5,620 nucleotides of DNA from JAITWN01 sp964388175 (GTDB lineage Bacteria; Pseudomonadota; Gammaproteobacteria; SZUA-140). Positions 1-5,620 of the stretch are shown one piece after another. Position numbers and translations under genes: made by a program. The first letter of the stretch is position 1, and the number at the start of each line of letters is the position of its first letter. The notes under the pieces are model-generated. The model searched no databases and had not been told where the DNA came from. It saw only the letters and a list, made by a program, of their open reading frames with translations. The stretch is from the NCBI GenBank assembly GCA_964388175.1, contig CAYLYS010000100.1, positions 1-5,620 on the forward strand. The letters are read 5' to 3'.

Positions 1-527
1 AGCGGCGCGGCGATGAGCGTGAGGAATGCCGTGATGAACGGCCCTGCCGAGATGGTGATGCCGACATCCTCGCCGCCCATCATGAGAGCGAGATAAAGCG
101 GCAGCAGTGCGAGCTGCAGCAGAAGCAGCAGCGGTGTTGCCGCCAGGATGAGACGCGAATCGCCGCGTCCCATGTGCGTGAAGACGACGACGTAATCGAT
201 GCACGGGGTGAGCAGCACCAGCAGCGCACCGGCCATGAGCGCGCGGTGCTCCGCGAGCGGCAGCGTCAGCAGCCATGCCAGCGCCGGAATCAGCACGAAG
301 TTGGCGAACAGCAGCGCGCCGATGAAGCGGCGATTGCGCAGCGCCGCCGACAGTTCGAGGAAAGGGATCTGCAGGAACATGGCGTACATGAGCACGGCGA
401 TGGCCGGATTGATCAGCACGGACGCGAAGCCGGCGTAGGCAGGCGATGCGAGCCCGGCGATGGCCGCCCCGGCGACGGCGACGAAATAAACCGGAATCTG
501 ATGGCGTTCCAGGCTGTCTCGGTTCAC
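1..527 (-). CDS. ACR3-like arsenic resistance permease (BASS superfamily), 3' end cut off by the window
   Basis: Predicted inner-membrane transporter of the arsenic resistance protein / bile acid:sodium symporter superfamily, probably extruding arsenite. My translation from GTG at 527 gives 175 codons without a stop, running off the left edge. Such proteins are usually a little over 300 residues, so roughly the C-terminal 45% is outside. Residues 11-30, 36-57, 68-90, 96-116 and 126-150 are hydrophobic, and a further hydrophobic segment starts near 157. The TPCIDYVVVFTHMGRGD segment (about 107-123) matches the ACR3 region around its conserved Pro-Cys; Cys109 would be the metalloid-binding cysteine. 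The following segment (AATPLLLLLQ) lacks the Val-Asn signature of classical ACR3, so this is the divergent 'arsenic resistance protein' branch and the substrate is inferred. GTG is chosen because AAGGA (534-538) lies 6 bases upstream and ERHQ-type N-termini are typical. The upstream ATG at 556 hits a stop after 10 codons. No arsR or arsC is visible. Confidence 0.8.
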   Translation of the reverse strand, partial: MNRDSLERHQIPVYFVAVAGAAIAGLASPAYAGFASVLINPAIAVLMYAMFLQIPFLELSAALRNRRFIGALLFANFVLIPALAWLLTLPLAEHRALMAGALLVLLTPCIDYVVVFTHMGRGDSRLILAATPLLLLLQLALLPLYLALMMGGEDVGITISAGPFITAFLTLIAAP

Positions 528-532
528 GAAGA

Positions 533-538
533 TTCCTT
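533..538 (-). promoter_or_regulatory. Ribosome binding site deciding the GTG start of the permease gene
   Basis: Read on the minus strand, AAGGAA lies 6-7 bases before GTG at 527. It is the only good Shine-Dalgarno match near the 5' end. It fixes a GTG start where the nearest upstream ATG (554-556) is in another frame and terminates after 10 codons. Confidence 0.6.
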
Positions 539-577
539 GCTCGGGTTGCTCCGCATGCGGTGCGGCAGGCGTGACGG

Positions 578-586
578 ATATTAGCA
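578..586 (-). promoter_or_regulatory. Possible extended -10 promoter for the arsenic permease gene
   Basis: The minus strand reads TGC-TAATAT, an extended -10 (TGn) followed by a hexamer matching TATAAT at 4 of 6 positions. It sits in the gap between the phoX terminator and the permease start and would give a leader of about 45 nt. No convincing -35 is seen at 16-18 bases upstream, which is tolerable for an extended -10 but keeps the call weak. It is supported mainly by the need for a promoter here, since the terminator at 614-639 should stop readthrough from phoX. Confidence 0.3.
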
Positions 587-613
587 GTTCGCATGTGCGG
601 CGCGAGCCGCGAG

Positions 614-639
614 AAAAAAAAGGCCCGCAAGCGCGGGCC
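614..639 (-). terminator. Intrinsic terminator of phoX
   Basis: On the minus strand GGCCCGC, loop GCTT, GCGGGCC forms a perfect 7-bp GC stem (633-639 with 622-628) followed at once by eight T (621-614). It starts 47 bases after the phoX stop codon. The T tract lies only on the minus-strand side, so it is directional, and it separates phoX from the arsenic permease gene. Confidence 0.93.
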
Positions 640-646
640 GAGCAGC

Positions 647-682
647 GGGGGGAGCTGAAAGGGGGGAGATGAGGGGATGGGG
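647..682 (+). other. G-rich tract with four G-runs (potential G-quadruplex); C-rich, G-poor in the phoX mRNA
   Basis: The plus strand has G-runs at 647-652, 661-666, 673-676 and 679-682, separated by 8, 6 and 2 bases. That fits the usual form of four runs of at least three G with short loops. It lies between the phoX stop codon and its terminator hairpin. The plus strand is the template here, so the phoX transcript carries the complementary C-rich, almost G-free segment. Folding in the cell and any role in slowing polymerase before termination are inference. Confidence 0.5.
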
Positions 683-686
683 AGAA

Positions 687-2654
687 TCAGAGACCGATCA
701 CGCCGCCGTCCTCGCGGGTGATGACGACCGTGGCCGAGCGCGGGCGCGCACGGCCGCCGTCGGGCCAGTGGCTGGACGGCGCCTTGCCGTCGGAGCCTTC
801 GCCCGGGTGCTGGATGTTGATGAACAGGGTGCGGCCGTCCGGCGTGGCGGTGATGCCGGTCACTTCGCAGCCGATGGGCCCGGTGCCGAAGCGGCGGATC
901 TCGCCGGTCTCGGGTACCGCCGCCAGCATGGCGTTGTTGCCGAAAGGACCGTCGGCGAGCTGTTTGCCGCTCATGTCGGTCTGGATCCACAGGATGCCGT
1001 TGTCGTCGATCCACAGGCCGTCGGGGCTGGCGAAGATGTTCTCCAGCGCCAGCTCCGGGCCGCCTGTCGCCGGCAGCGCCTGTCCTTCGCCTTCGGGGCC
1101 GGCGAGCACGAAGATGTCCCAGTCGAAGGCTTCCGCCTCGCTGCGCTGCTCGCGTTCGCGCCAGCGCACGATGTGTCCGTAGGGGTTGGGCGCGCGCGGG
1201 CTGGCGGCATCGGTGCGCCCGCGCGCGGCGCTGTTGGTGAGTGTCATATAGACCTCGCCCGAGCGCGGATGCACGGCGCCCCATTCCGGCCGGTCCATCG
1301 GCGTGGCGCCGACGAAATCCGCCGCCGTGCGCGTATTGATCAGTACCTCGGCCTGGCTGGCGAAGCCGTTGGCGGCGGTGAGACCGTTGCGGCCGAACTC
1401 CAGCGCGATCCAGCGGCCGCTGCCGTCTTCGTCGAAACGCGCGACGTAGAGTGTGCCCTCGTCGAGCAGGTCGCGGTCGGGACGGTCGGCGCGGTACGGT
1501 TTGCGCGTCACGAACTTGTAGATGTATTCGTCGCGGGCATCGTCGCCCATGTAGCAGACCAGCGGCCGTCCGTCGCGCGCCGGCGCGAGCCAGGCGCCTT
1601 CGTGGGCGAAGCGGCCCATGGCCGTGCGCTTCTTCGGTGTCGAAGCCGGATCGAAGGGATCGATCTCGACCACCCAGCCGAAGGTGTTGGGCTCGTTGCG
1701 ATAGTCGTCTTCGGCGCGCATGGCGCGGCGGGAGGCGTCGAAGCGCGCGTACTCGTCGCCGGCGACGGTTTCCCACTGGTAGAGGCTCTTGCGGCCGATG
1801 CCATAGCGCGCATGCCCGCGCGGCGGTGCGGCATCGTTGTTGATGAAATAGCGCGCCCAGTTCTCCTCGCAGCTGAGGTAGGTGCCCCAGGGCGTGTGTC
1901 CCTGCGCGCAGTTGTTGAGCGTGCCGCGGCTCATCGTGCCATCGGGGCTGTAGCGCGTGCGCACCGCCGCCGCGCCGCGCACCGGCCCGCGCAGCTCCAT
2001 CGGCGTGGCGGCGGTGATGCGGCGGTTGTAGCGTCCGCGCACCATTTCCCAGGCGCCGTCGTCGCCGCGGCGGATCTCGACGATGCTGACGCCGTGCGCG
2101 GCGATTTCCTTGCGCACTTCCTCCGCATTCACGCGCACGCCATCGGCGAGTGTGGGCCCGGCGGGATGCAGCATGGACTGATCGATGTATTCGTGGTTGA
2201 CCGCCAGCAGGCCGTGTCCGGAGGCTTCGGCGCCGTGGCCGAGCGGAAAGAAATGCATGCCGTCGTGGTGCATGCCGATCTGCTGTTCCTGCTCGGCGGC
2301 GCTGCCGAGACCGCCGTCACGATAGGCGGGATAGGAGCCGGTGAGCGGCGCACCCCAGGGGATGAAGGCCTGGGTGATATAGCCGACCGGCACCATCACC
2401 GAGTCGGCACGATTGGGCAGTACGGCGGCGAAACCGAGCCTGCTGCGCGGGTTCAGCGCGCGCAGCCCGGCGCGTGCCGGATCGGCGAAGGAAGGCGCGG
2501 CCGCGAACAGGCCGAGCACCGCGGCCGCCACGCCGCCTTTCAGCACGCTGCGCCGGGACAGATAGGCGGCGGCGACGTCGTTGAAATGCGCCGCGGGCGC
2601 GAGGCCGATGGACGGCGTTTCATCCCTGTTTGCTATGACGGCGGCGTATTTCAT
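687..2654 (-). CDS. phoX: PhoX-family alkaline phosphatase, Tat-exported
   Basis: Predicted periplasmic phosphatase of the PhoX (DUF839) family, which releases phosphate from organic phosphoesters using iron and calcium cofactors. The 655 residues are full length for the family. The N-terminus has the usual long n-region, an HFNDV segment (23-27) and a twin-arginine motif SRRSVLK at 33-39. A hydrophobic stretch (40-57) follows, with a likely cleavage after Ser-Phe-Ala (55-57), so it folds before export. Family blocks visible in order: NHEY (153-156), NNCAQGHTPWGTYLSCEENW (247-266, holding Cys249, the expected iron ligand, and Glu263/Glu264), FAHEGA (349-354), YMGDD (368-372), RPEWGAVHP (455-463), FASPDGLWIDD (541-551) and the ITATPDG...NIQHPGE region (601-619). 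The ATG start is backed by the N-terminal family match; its ribosome site (GAAAG, 5 bases away) is weak. It is preceded by a Pho-box-like array and followed by a strong terminator, so it looks monocistronic. Whether it is a true PhoX or a paralogue of other specificity cannot be settled here. Confidence 0.92.
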   Translation of the reverse strand: MKYAAVIANRDETPSIGLAPAAHFNDVAAAYLSRRSVLKGGVAAAVLGLFAAAPSFADPARAGLRALNPRSRLGFAAVLPNRADSVMVPVGYITQAFIPWGAPLTGSYPAYRDGGLGSAAEQEQQIGMHHDGMHFFPLGHGAEASGHGLLAVNHEYIDQSMLHPAGPTLADGVRVNAEEVRKEIAAHGVSIVEIRRGDDGAWEMVRGRYNRRITAATPMELRGPVRGAAAVRTRYSPDGTMSRGTLNNCAQGHTPWGTYLSCEENWARYFINNDAAPPRGHARYGIGRKSLYQWETVAGDEYARFDASRRAMRAEDDYRNEPNTFGWVVEIDPFDPASTPKKRTAMGRFAHEGAWLAPARDGRPLVCYMGDDARDEYIYKFVTRKPYRADRPDRDLLDEGTLYVARFDEDGSGRWIALEFGRNGLTAANGFASQAEVLINTRTAADFVGATPMDRPEWGAVHPRSGEVYMTLTNSAARGRTDAASPRAPNPYGHIVRWREREQRSEAEAFDWDIFVLAGPEGEGQALPATGGPELALENIFASPDGLWIDDNGILWIQTDMSGKQLADGPFGNNAMLAAVPETGEIRRFGTGPIGCEVTGITATPDGRTLFINIQHPGEGSDGKAPSSHWPDGGRARPRSATVVITREDGGVIGL

Positions 2655-2691
2655 GATGGCTTTCGCGGCACTGTCCGGAATCGATGAGCCT

Positions 2692-2697
2692 ATCGTG
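2692..2697 (-). promoter_or_regulatory. Weak -10 candidate of the phoX promoter
   Basis: CACGAT on the minus strand starts 10 bases after the end of the Pho-box-like array and matches TATAAT at 3 of 6 positions (A2, A5, T6). The spacing resembles E. coli phoA, where an activator site stands in for the -35. On sequence alone it would not be called; position is the argument. Confidence 0.25.
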
Positions 2698-2707
2698 CGT
2701 GCGCTGC

Positions 2708-2736
2708 ATGAAACGGTCGTGAACCATCCATGACAG
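2708..2736 (-). promoter_or_regulatory. Pho-box-like array (three units, 11-base period) upstream of phoX
   Basis: Read on the minus strand: CTGTCAT (2736-2730), 4 bases, GGTTCAC (2725-2719), 4 bases, GTTTCAT (2714-2708). The PhoB consensus is 7-base CTGTCAT units separated by 4 bases. Unit 1 matches 7/7, unit 2 matches 4/7 (CTGTCAC form) and unit 3 matches 5/7, with TCAT/TCAC kept in every unit at exact 11-base spacing. The array ends 53 bases before the phoX ATG. Ten bases after it lies CACGAT (2697-2692), which keeps A2, A5 and T6 of a -10 hexamer, the arrangement seen at PhoB-activated promoters where the box replaces the -35. Phosphate-starvation activation is inferred. Confidence 0.6.
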
Positions 2737-2843
2737 TTTCGCTATGGTAGGGCGAGACCGGCGCACGGTCGCCTCACGACGGCGCCGTATGTGCCTGCGA
2801 GCAGTTCCGAAAGGAAAGGGAGAAGACGTCCTGTGCGCGGCGA

Positions 2844-3422
2844 TCAGTCGCGCGCGCCGCCGAGGACGGCATGGCGATGGCAGCCGGTCACGTGGTCGTT
2901 GACCATGCCGACCGCCTGCATGAAGGCGTAGCAGATCGTCGGGCCGACGAAGTTGAAGCCGCGCTTGCGCAGATCCTTGCTCATGGCGGTCGAGATCGCC
3001 GTGCTCGCGGGCACTTCCGCCAGCGTGCGGCAGGCGCTTTGTATGGGTGCGTGATCGACGTAGCGCCAGAGATAGCGATCGAGCGAGCCGTATTCCTCCT
3101 GCAGGGCGAGCACGCCGCGCGCGTTGCGGATGGCGGCTTCGATCTTGAGGCGGTTGCGCACGATGCCGGGATCGGCGAGCAGCCGGTGCACGTCGTGCGC
3201 GGTGTAGGCGGCGACGCGCGCGGCGTCGAAACCGTCGAAGGCGGCGCGGTAGTTTTCACGCTTGCGCAGGATGGTGATCCAGCTCAGGCCGGCCTGCGCG
3301 CCTTCGAGGATGAGCATTTCGAACAGGTGGCGGTCGTCGTGCGCGGGCACGCCCCATTCGTGATCGTGATATTCGATATAGAGCGGGTCGTCGCCGCACC
3401 AGCCGCAGCGGATAGGATTCAT
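2844..3422 (-). CDS. tag: DNA-3-methyladenine glycosylase I
   Basis: Cytoplasmic base-excision-repair enzyme that removes 3-methyladenine from alkylated DNA, leaving an abasic site. From ATG at 3422 the protein has 192 residues; E. coli Tag has 187. The zinc ligands are Cys6 (RCGWC), His19 (YHDHEWG), His177 and Cys181 (NDHVTGC). Each is shifted by exactly two from E. coli Cys4, His17, His175 and Cys179. Glu40 in LEGAQAGLSW corresponds to base-recognising Glu38, and Trp48 to Trp46. The segments LRKRENYRAAF, KRGFNFVGPTICYAFMQA and MVNDHV are family hallmarks. The reading frame is open further upstream (ATG at 3455, GTG at 3506), but those starts add residues unlike the family and none has a good ribosome site, so 3422 is preferred; 3455 is the main alternative. 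It lies 153 bases after uvrD on the same strand. There is no clear terminator after it. Confidence 0.95.
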   Translation of the reverse strand: MNPIRCGWCGDDPLYIEYHDHEWGVPAHDDRHLFEMLILEGAQAGLSWITILRKRENYRAAFDGFDAARVAAYTAHDVHRLLADPGIVRNRLKIEAAIRNARGVLALQEEYGSLDRYLWRYVDHAPIQSACRTLAEVPASTAISTAMSKDLRKRGFNFVGPTICYAFMQAVGMVNDHVTGCHRHAVLGGARD

Positions 3423-3530
3423 GCGCAGTCTGCCGTGATCATCTCCAGCGCTCATGATAGCGTCTTTTCGGAGCGCGGCCGACCACCCCTGCATGCCTGC
3501 CCGCACGTCGGCACGGTCCGGCAGGCAAAG

Positions 3531-3571
3531 GGGTCAGACCCTTCTGCTCAAGAAGGGTCCGGCTCTTCTGC
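3531..3571 (-). repeat. Small repeat and hairpin downstream of uvrD (possible terminator or dispersed intergenic element)
   Basis: Two 17-base copies, 3531-3547 and 3555-3571, agree at 14 of 17 positions with a 24-base period. Within this, GACCCTTCT (3537-3545) and AGAAGGGTC (3551-3559) form a perfect 9-bp stem with a 5-base loop. GGGTCAGACCC (3531-3541) is an overlapping palindrome, so alternative pairings exist. It starts 5 bases after the uvrD stop codon, so it could end uvrD transcripts. However, the stem is followed on the minus strand only by TGACCCCTTTGCC, a poor T tract. GGGGTCAGACCC-type motifs recur between genes in some proteobacteria as far as I recall; that could not be checked here. 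Confidence 0.5.
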
Positions 3572-3575
3572 GCTG

Positions 3576-5620
3576 CTAGATCGCTTCGAGCTTGGCATAG
3601 GCCACGACCAGCCACTTGCTGCCGACGCTCTTGAAGTTCACCTGCACGCGGGCGTGGCTGCCCTGCCCTTCGTAATTGAGGATCACGCCTTCGCCGAACT
3701 TGGCGTGCGTCACGCGTTGACCGAGCCGCAGGCCGGCGGGTGATTCCCCCGTGGGTCTGCGCGCCGGTGCGGCGGCGGCCGGTCGCGGCGTCATCCGGGC
3801 GGCGGAGGGCACGTAAGCGGACGGAGAAACCCGCGCGCTGCGCGAGCGTACCTCTTCGACCAGCTCGGCGGGCACCTCGGCGATGAAGCGCGAGGGTGAC
3901 TGGAACATCTCCGCGCCGTGCAGGCGGCGCACTTCCGCATAGGTGATGTACAGTTCGCGCTTGGCGCGGGTGATGCCGACGTAGCACAGCCGCCGCTCCT
4001 CTTCGAGGCGGCCCGGTTCTTCCACCGAGCGGTTGTGCGGGAACATGCCTTCCTCCATGCCGGCGAGGAAAACCAGCGGGAACTCCAGTCCCTTGGCCGA
4101 ATGCAGCGTCATCAGCTGCACGCAATCGCTGTGCTCGTCGGCCTGGCCTTCGCCGGCTTCGAGCGCGGCGTGGGAAAGAAAGGCCGGCAGCGGCGCCATG
4201 TCGATTTCTTCCGGCGAATACTCGAACTGGCGCGCGGCGCTGACCAGTTCCTCCAGGTTTTCGATGCGCGTCTGTCCGCGCTCGCCCTTTTCCTTTTCGT
4301 AATGAGCGATGAGTCCGCTCTTCTGGATGGCATGATCGACCTGTTCGAACAGCGGCAGGTCGGTGCTGTCGGCATCCATGCGCTCGATCAGATCGAGGAA
4401 GGAACGCAGCGCATTGGAGCTGCGCGCGGCGAGTTCGTCCGAGGCGCAGATCTCGCGCGCCGCCTGCCACAGCGATATGCCGGCCGCGCGCGCGTGCTGG
4501 CGCAGCTGATCGATGGTGCGTTCGCCGATGCCGCGCGTCGGCGTGTTGACCACGCGCTCGAAGGACGGGTCGTCGTTGCGGTTGGCGACCAGGCGCAGAT
4601 AGGCGAGCGCGTCCTTGATTTCGGCGCGTTCGAAGAAGCGGAAGCCGCCGTAAATGCGATAGGGCATGCCGGCGCCGATCAGCGCCTCTTCGAGGACGCG
4701 CGACTGCGCGTTGGAGCGGTAGAGTATGGCGGCGTCGGCGCGGCGTTTGCCCTCGTCGACCCAGCGCCGTATGCGCTCGACGATGAAACGCGCTTCCTCC
4801 AGATCGTTGAAGGCGGCGTAGAGCTTGATCTTCTCGCCGTCGCCGCCGTCGGTCCACAGCTTCTTGCCGAGACGGCCCGAGTTGTGGTCGATGAGGGCGT
4901 TGGCGGCGCCCAGGATGGTGCCGGTGGAGCGGTAGTTCTGCTCCAGGCGGATCATGCGCGTGCCGGGATAGTCCTCGCTGAAGCGCTGGATGTTCTCGAT
5001 GCGCGCGCCGCGCCAGCCGTAGATCGACTGGTCGTCGTCGCCGACCACGAACAAATGGTTGCCGGACAGGGTGAGCATGCGCAGCCAGGCGTACTGGATG
5101 GCATTGGTGTCCTGGAACTCGTCGACCAGCACATGGCTGAAGCGCGCCTGGTAGTGCGCCAGCACCTCGGGGTGCTCGCGCCACAGTTCGTGGGCGCGCA
5201 GCAGCAGCTCGGCGAAATCGACCACGCCGGCGCGGCGGCAGGCTTCCTCGTAAGCCGTATAGATGCGCAGCATCTGGTGCAGATAGGGATCGCCGCGATC
5301 GTCGATGTGCTTGGCGCGCTGGCCTTCGTCCTTGCGCCCGTTGATGAACCACTGCACCTGCTTCGGCGGCCACTGCGCCTCGTCGAGGTCCATCGCCTTG
5401 AGCAGGCGGCGGATCATGCGGTACTGGTCCTCCGAATCGAGGATCTGGAAGGTCTGCGGCAGATCGACTTCGCGGTAATGCGTACGCAGCAGGCGGTGGG
5501 CGAGGCCGTGAAAAGTGCCGACCCACATGCCACCCACCGGCATGCCGAGCATCTCCTCGATGCGCCCGCGCATCTCGGCGGCCGCCTTATTGGTGAAGGT
5601 GATAGCCAAGATCTCGCCCG
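3576..5620 (-). CDS. uvrD: DNA helicase II (UvrD), 5' end cut off by the window
   Basis: Superfamily 1A 3'-5' DNA helicase acting in nucleotide excision repair (removing UvrC and the cut oligonucleotide) and methyl-directed mismatch repair. 680 residues are visible, from GEILAITFTNKAAAEM to the TAG stop; E. coli UvrD has 720. The missing ~55 N-terminal residues hold the Q motif and Walker A (GAGSGKT). TTG at 5609 is an internal Leu codon of motif Ia, not a start. Counting from that Leu: motif Ia TFTNKAAAEM (4-13), GTFHGLAHRLL (31-41), Walker B DEFQD (163-167), motif III GDDDQSIYGWRGA (190-202), motif IV QNYRS (224-228), motif V TLHSAKGLEF (501-510), motif VI EEERRLCYVGITRAK (536-550). An Ala/Pro/Arg-rich linker (about 595-625) leads to the C-terminal Tudor-like domain (627-677, LGQRVTHAKFGEGVILNYEG...), which in UvrD contacts RNA polymerase. 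GGMWVGTFHGLAHR and this tail distinguish it from Rep and PcrA-type relatives. All visible motifs are intact. Confidence 0.97.
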   Translation of the reverse strand, partial: GEILAITFTNKAAAEMRGRIEEMLGMPVGGMWVGTFHGLAHRLLRTHYREVDLPQTFQILDSEDQYRMIRRLLKAMDLDEAQWPPKQVQWFINGRKDEGQRAKHIDDRGDPYLHQMLRIYTAYEEACRRAGVVDFAELLLRAHELWREHPEVLAHYQARFSHVLVDEFQDTNAIQYAWLRMLTLSGNHLFVVGDDDQSIYGWRGARIENIQRFSEDYPGTRMIRLEQNYRSTGTILGAANALIDHNSGRLGKKLWTDGGDGEKIKLYAAFNDLEEARFIVERIRRWVDEGKRRADAAILYRSNAQSRVLEEALIGAGMPYRIYGGFRFFERAEIKDALAYLRLVANRNDDPSFERVVNTPTRGIGERTIDQLRQHARAAGISLWQAAREICASDELAARSSNALRSFLDLIERMDADSTDLPLFEQVDHAIQKSGLIAHYEKEKGERGQTRIENLEELVSAARQFEYSPEEIDMAPLPAFLSHAALEAGEGQADEHSDCVQLMTLHSAKGLEFPLVFLAGMEEGMFPHNRSVEEPGRLEEERRLCYVGITRAKRELYITYAEVRRLHGAEMFQSPSRFIAEVPAELVEEVRSRSARVSPSAYVPSAARMTPRPAAAAPARRPTGESPAGLRLGQRVTHAKFGEGVILNYEGQGSHARVQVNFKSVGSKWLVVAYAKLEAI

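Noticed and set aside
174..584. Plus-strand frames opposite the arsenic permease gene (174-584 and 199-438)
   Set aside because: They are low-complexity, Gln/Arg- or Ser/Ala-rich antisense readings of a membrane protein gene with clear family motifs.
669..2687. A 672-codon open frame on the plus strand covering almost the whole phoX gene
   Set aside because: It is the antisense of a gene with clear family motifs, and its Arg/Ala/Gly/His/Val-rich translation matches nothing I recognise. Long antisense frames are expected in high-GC codon usage.
2759..2787. Hairpin between tag and phoX (CGGCGC paired with GCGCCG) as a tag terminator
   Set aside because: The stem is only 6 bp with a 17-base loop region and there is no T tract after it on the minus strand; GC-rich DNA gives such pairings by chance.
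3453..3506. Longer N-terminus for Tag starting at ATG 3455 or GTG 3506
   Set aside because: Starting at 3422 places all four zinc ligands exactly two residues from their E. coli positions. The extra residues have no family match and no clear ribosome site, though 3455 cannot be excluded.
2871..3743. A 290-codon plus-strand frame across tag and the end of uvrD
   Set aside because: It is antisense to two firmly identified genes, spans their intergenic gap, and has no recognisable domain.
3439..5526. A 695-codon frame on the minus strand overlapping uvrD
   Set aside because: It reads uvrD in another frame and gives an Arg/Pro/Ala-rich sequence without any domain; the alternative frame carries all UvrD motifs.
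5607..5609. TTG at 5609 as the uvrD start codon
   Set aside because: The frame stays open to the window edge (Gly-Glu-Ile precedes it), and the codon falls inside motif Ia, about 57 residues into E. coli UvrD, so the real start is outside.

Overview
The window is GC-rich and every recognisable gene lies on the minus strand. The UvrD helicase is close to Escherichia coli UvrD along its whole visible length, and the Tag glycosylase keeps E. coli spacing of its metal ligands. Together with the GC content this suggests a high-GC proteobacterium, most likely a gammaproteobacterium. I cannot name the genus. It looks like ordinary chromosomal sequence: there is no transposase, integrase, tRNA, rRNA or CRISPR array.

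In the direction of transcription (right to left) the layout is as follows. The 3' part of uvrD (5620-3576) runs off the right edge and lacks its first ~55 residues, including Walker A. A 153-base gap holds a 24-base-period direct repeat and a perfect 9-bp hairpin. Next comes tag, 3-methyladenine-DNA glycosylase I (3422-2844), then a 189-base gap containing a three-unit Pho-box-like array. This is followed by a Tat-exported PhoX-family alkaline phosphatase (2654-687), a G-rich tract and a strong intrinsic terminator (639-614). Last is a GTG-started ACR3-like (BASS superfamily) arsenic resistance permease (527-1) that runs off the left edge.

Functionally there are two pairs. uvrD and tag are both DNA repair genes (excision/mismatch repair helicase and alkylation repair glycosylase) but are spaced widely enough that co-transcription is uncertain. 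phoX and the arsenic permease are separated by a terminator, so they are separate transcription units. They do share a phosphate/arsenate theme: a phosphate-starved cell scavenges phosphate with a periplasmic phosphatase, and phosphate uptake also lets in arsenate. The Pho box upstream of phoX supports phosphate-starvation control. I found no clearly new biological system; the most useful second-look items are regulatory sites between the genes.
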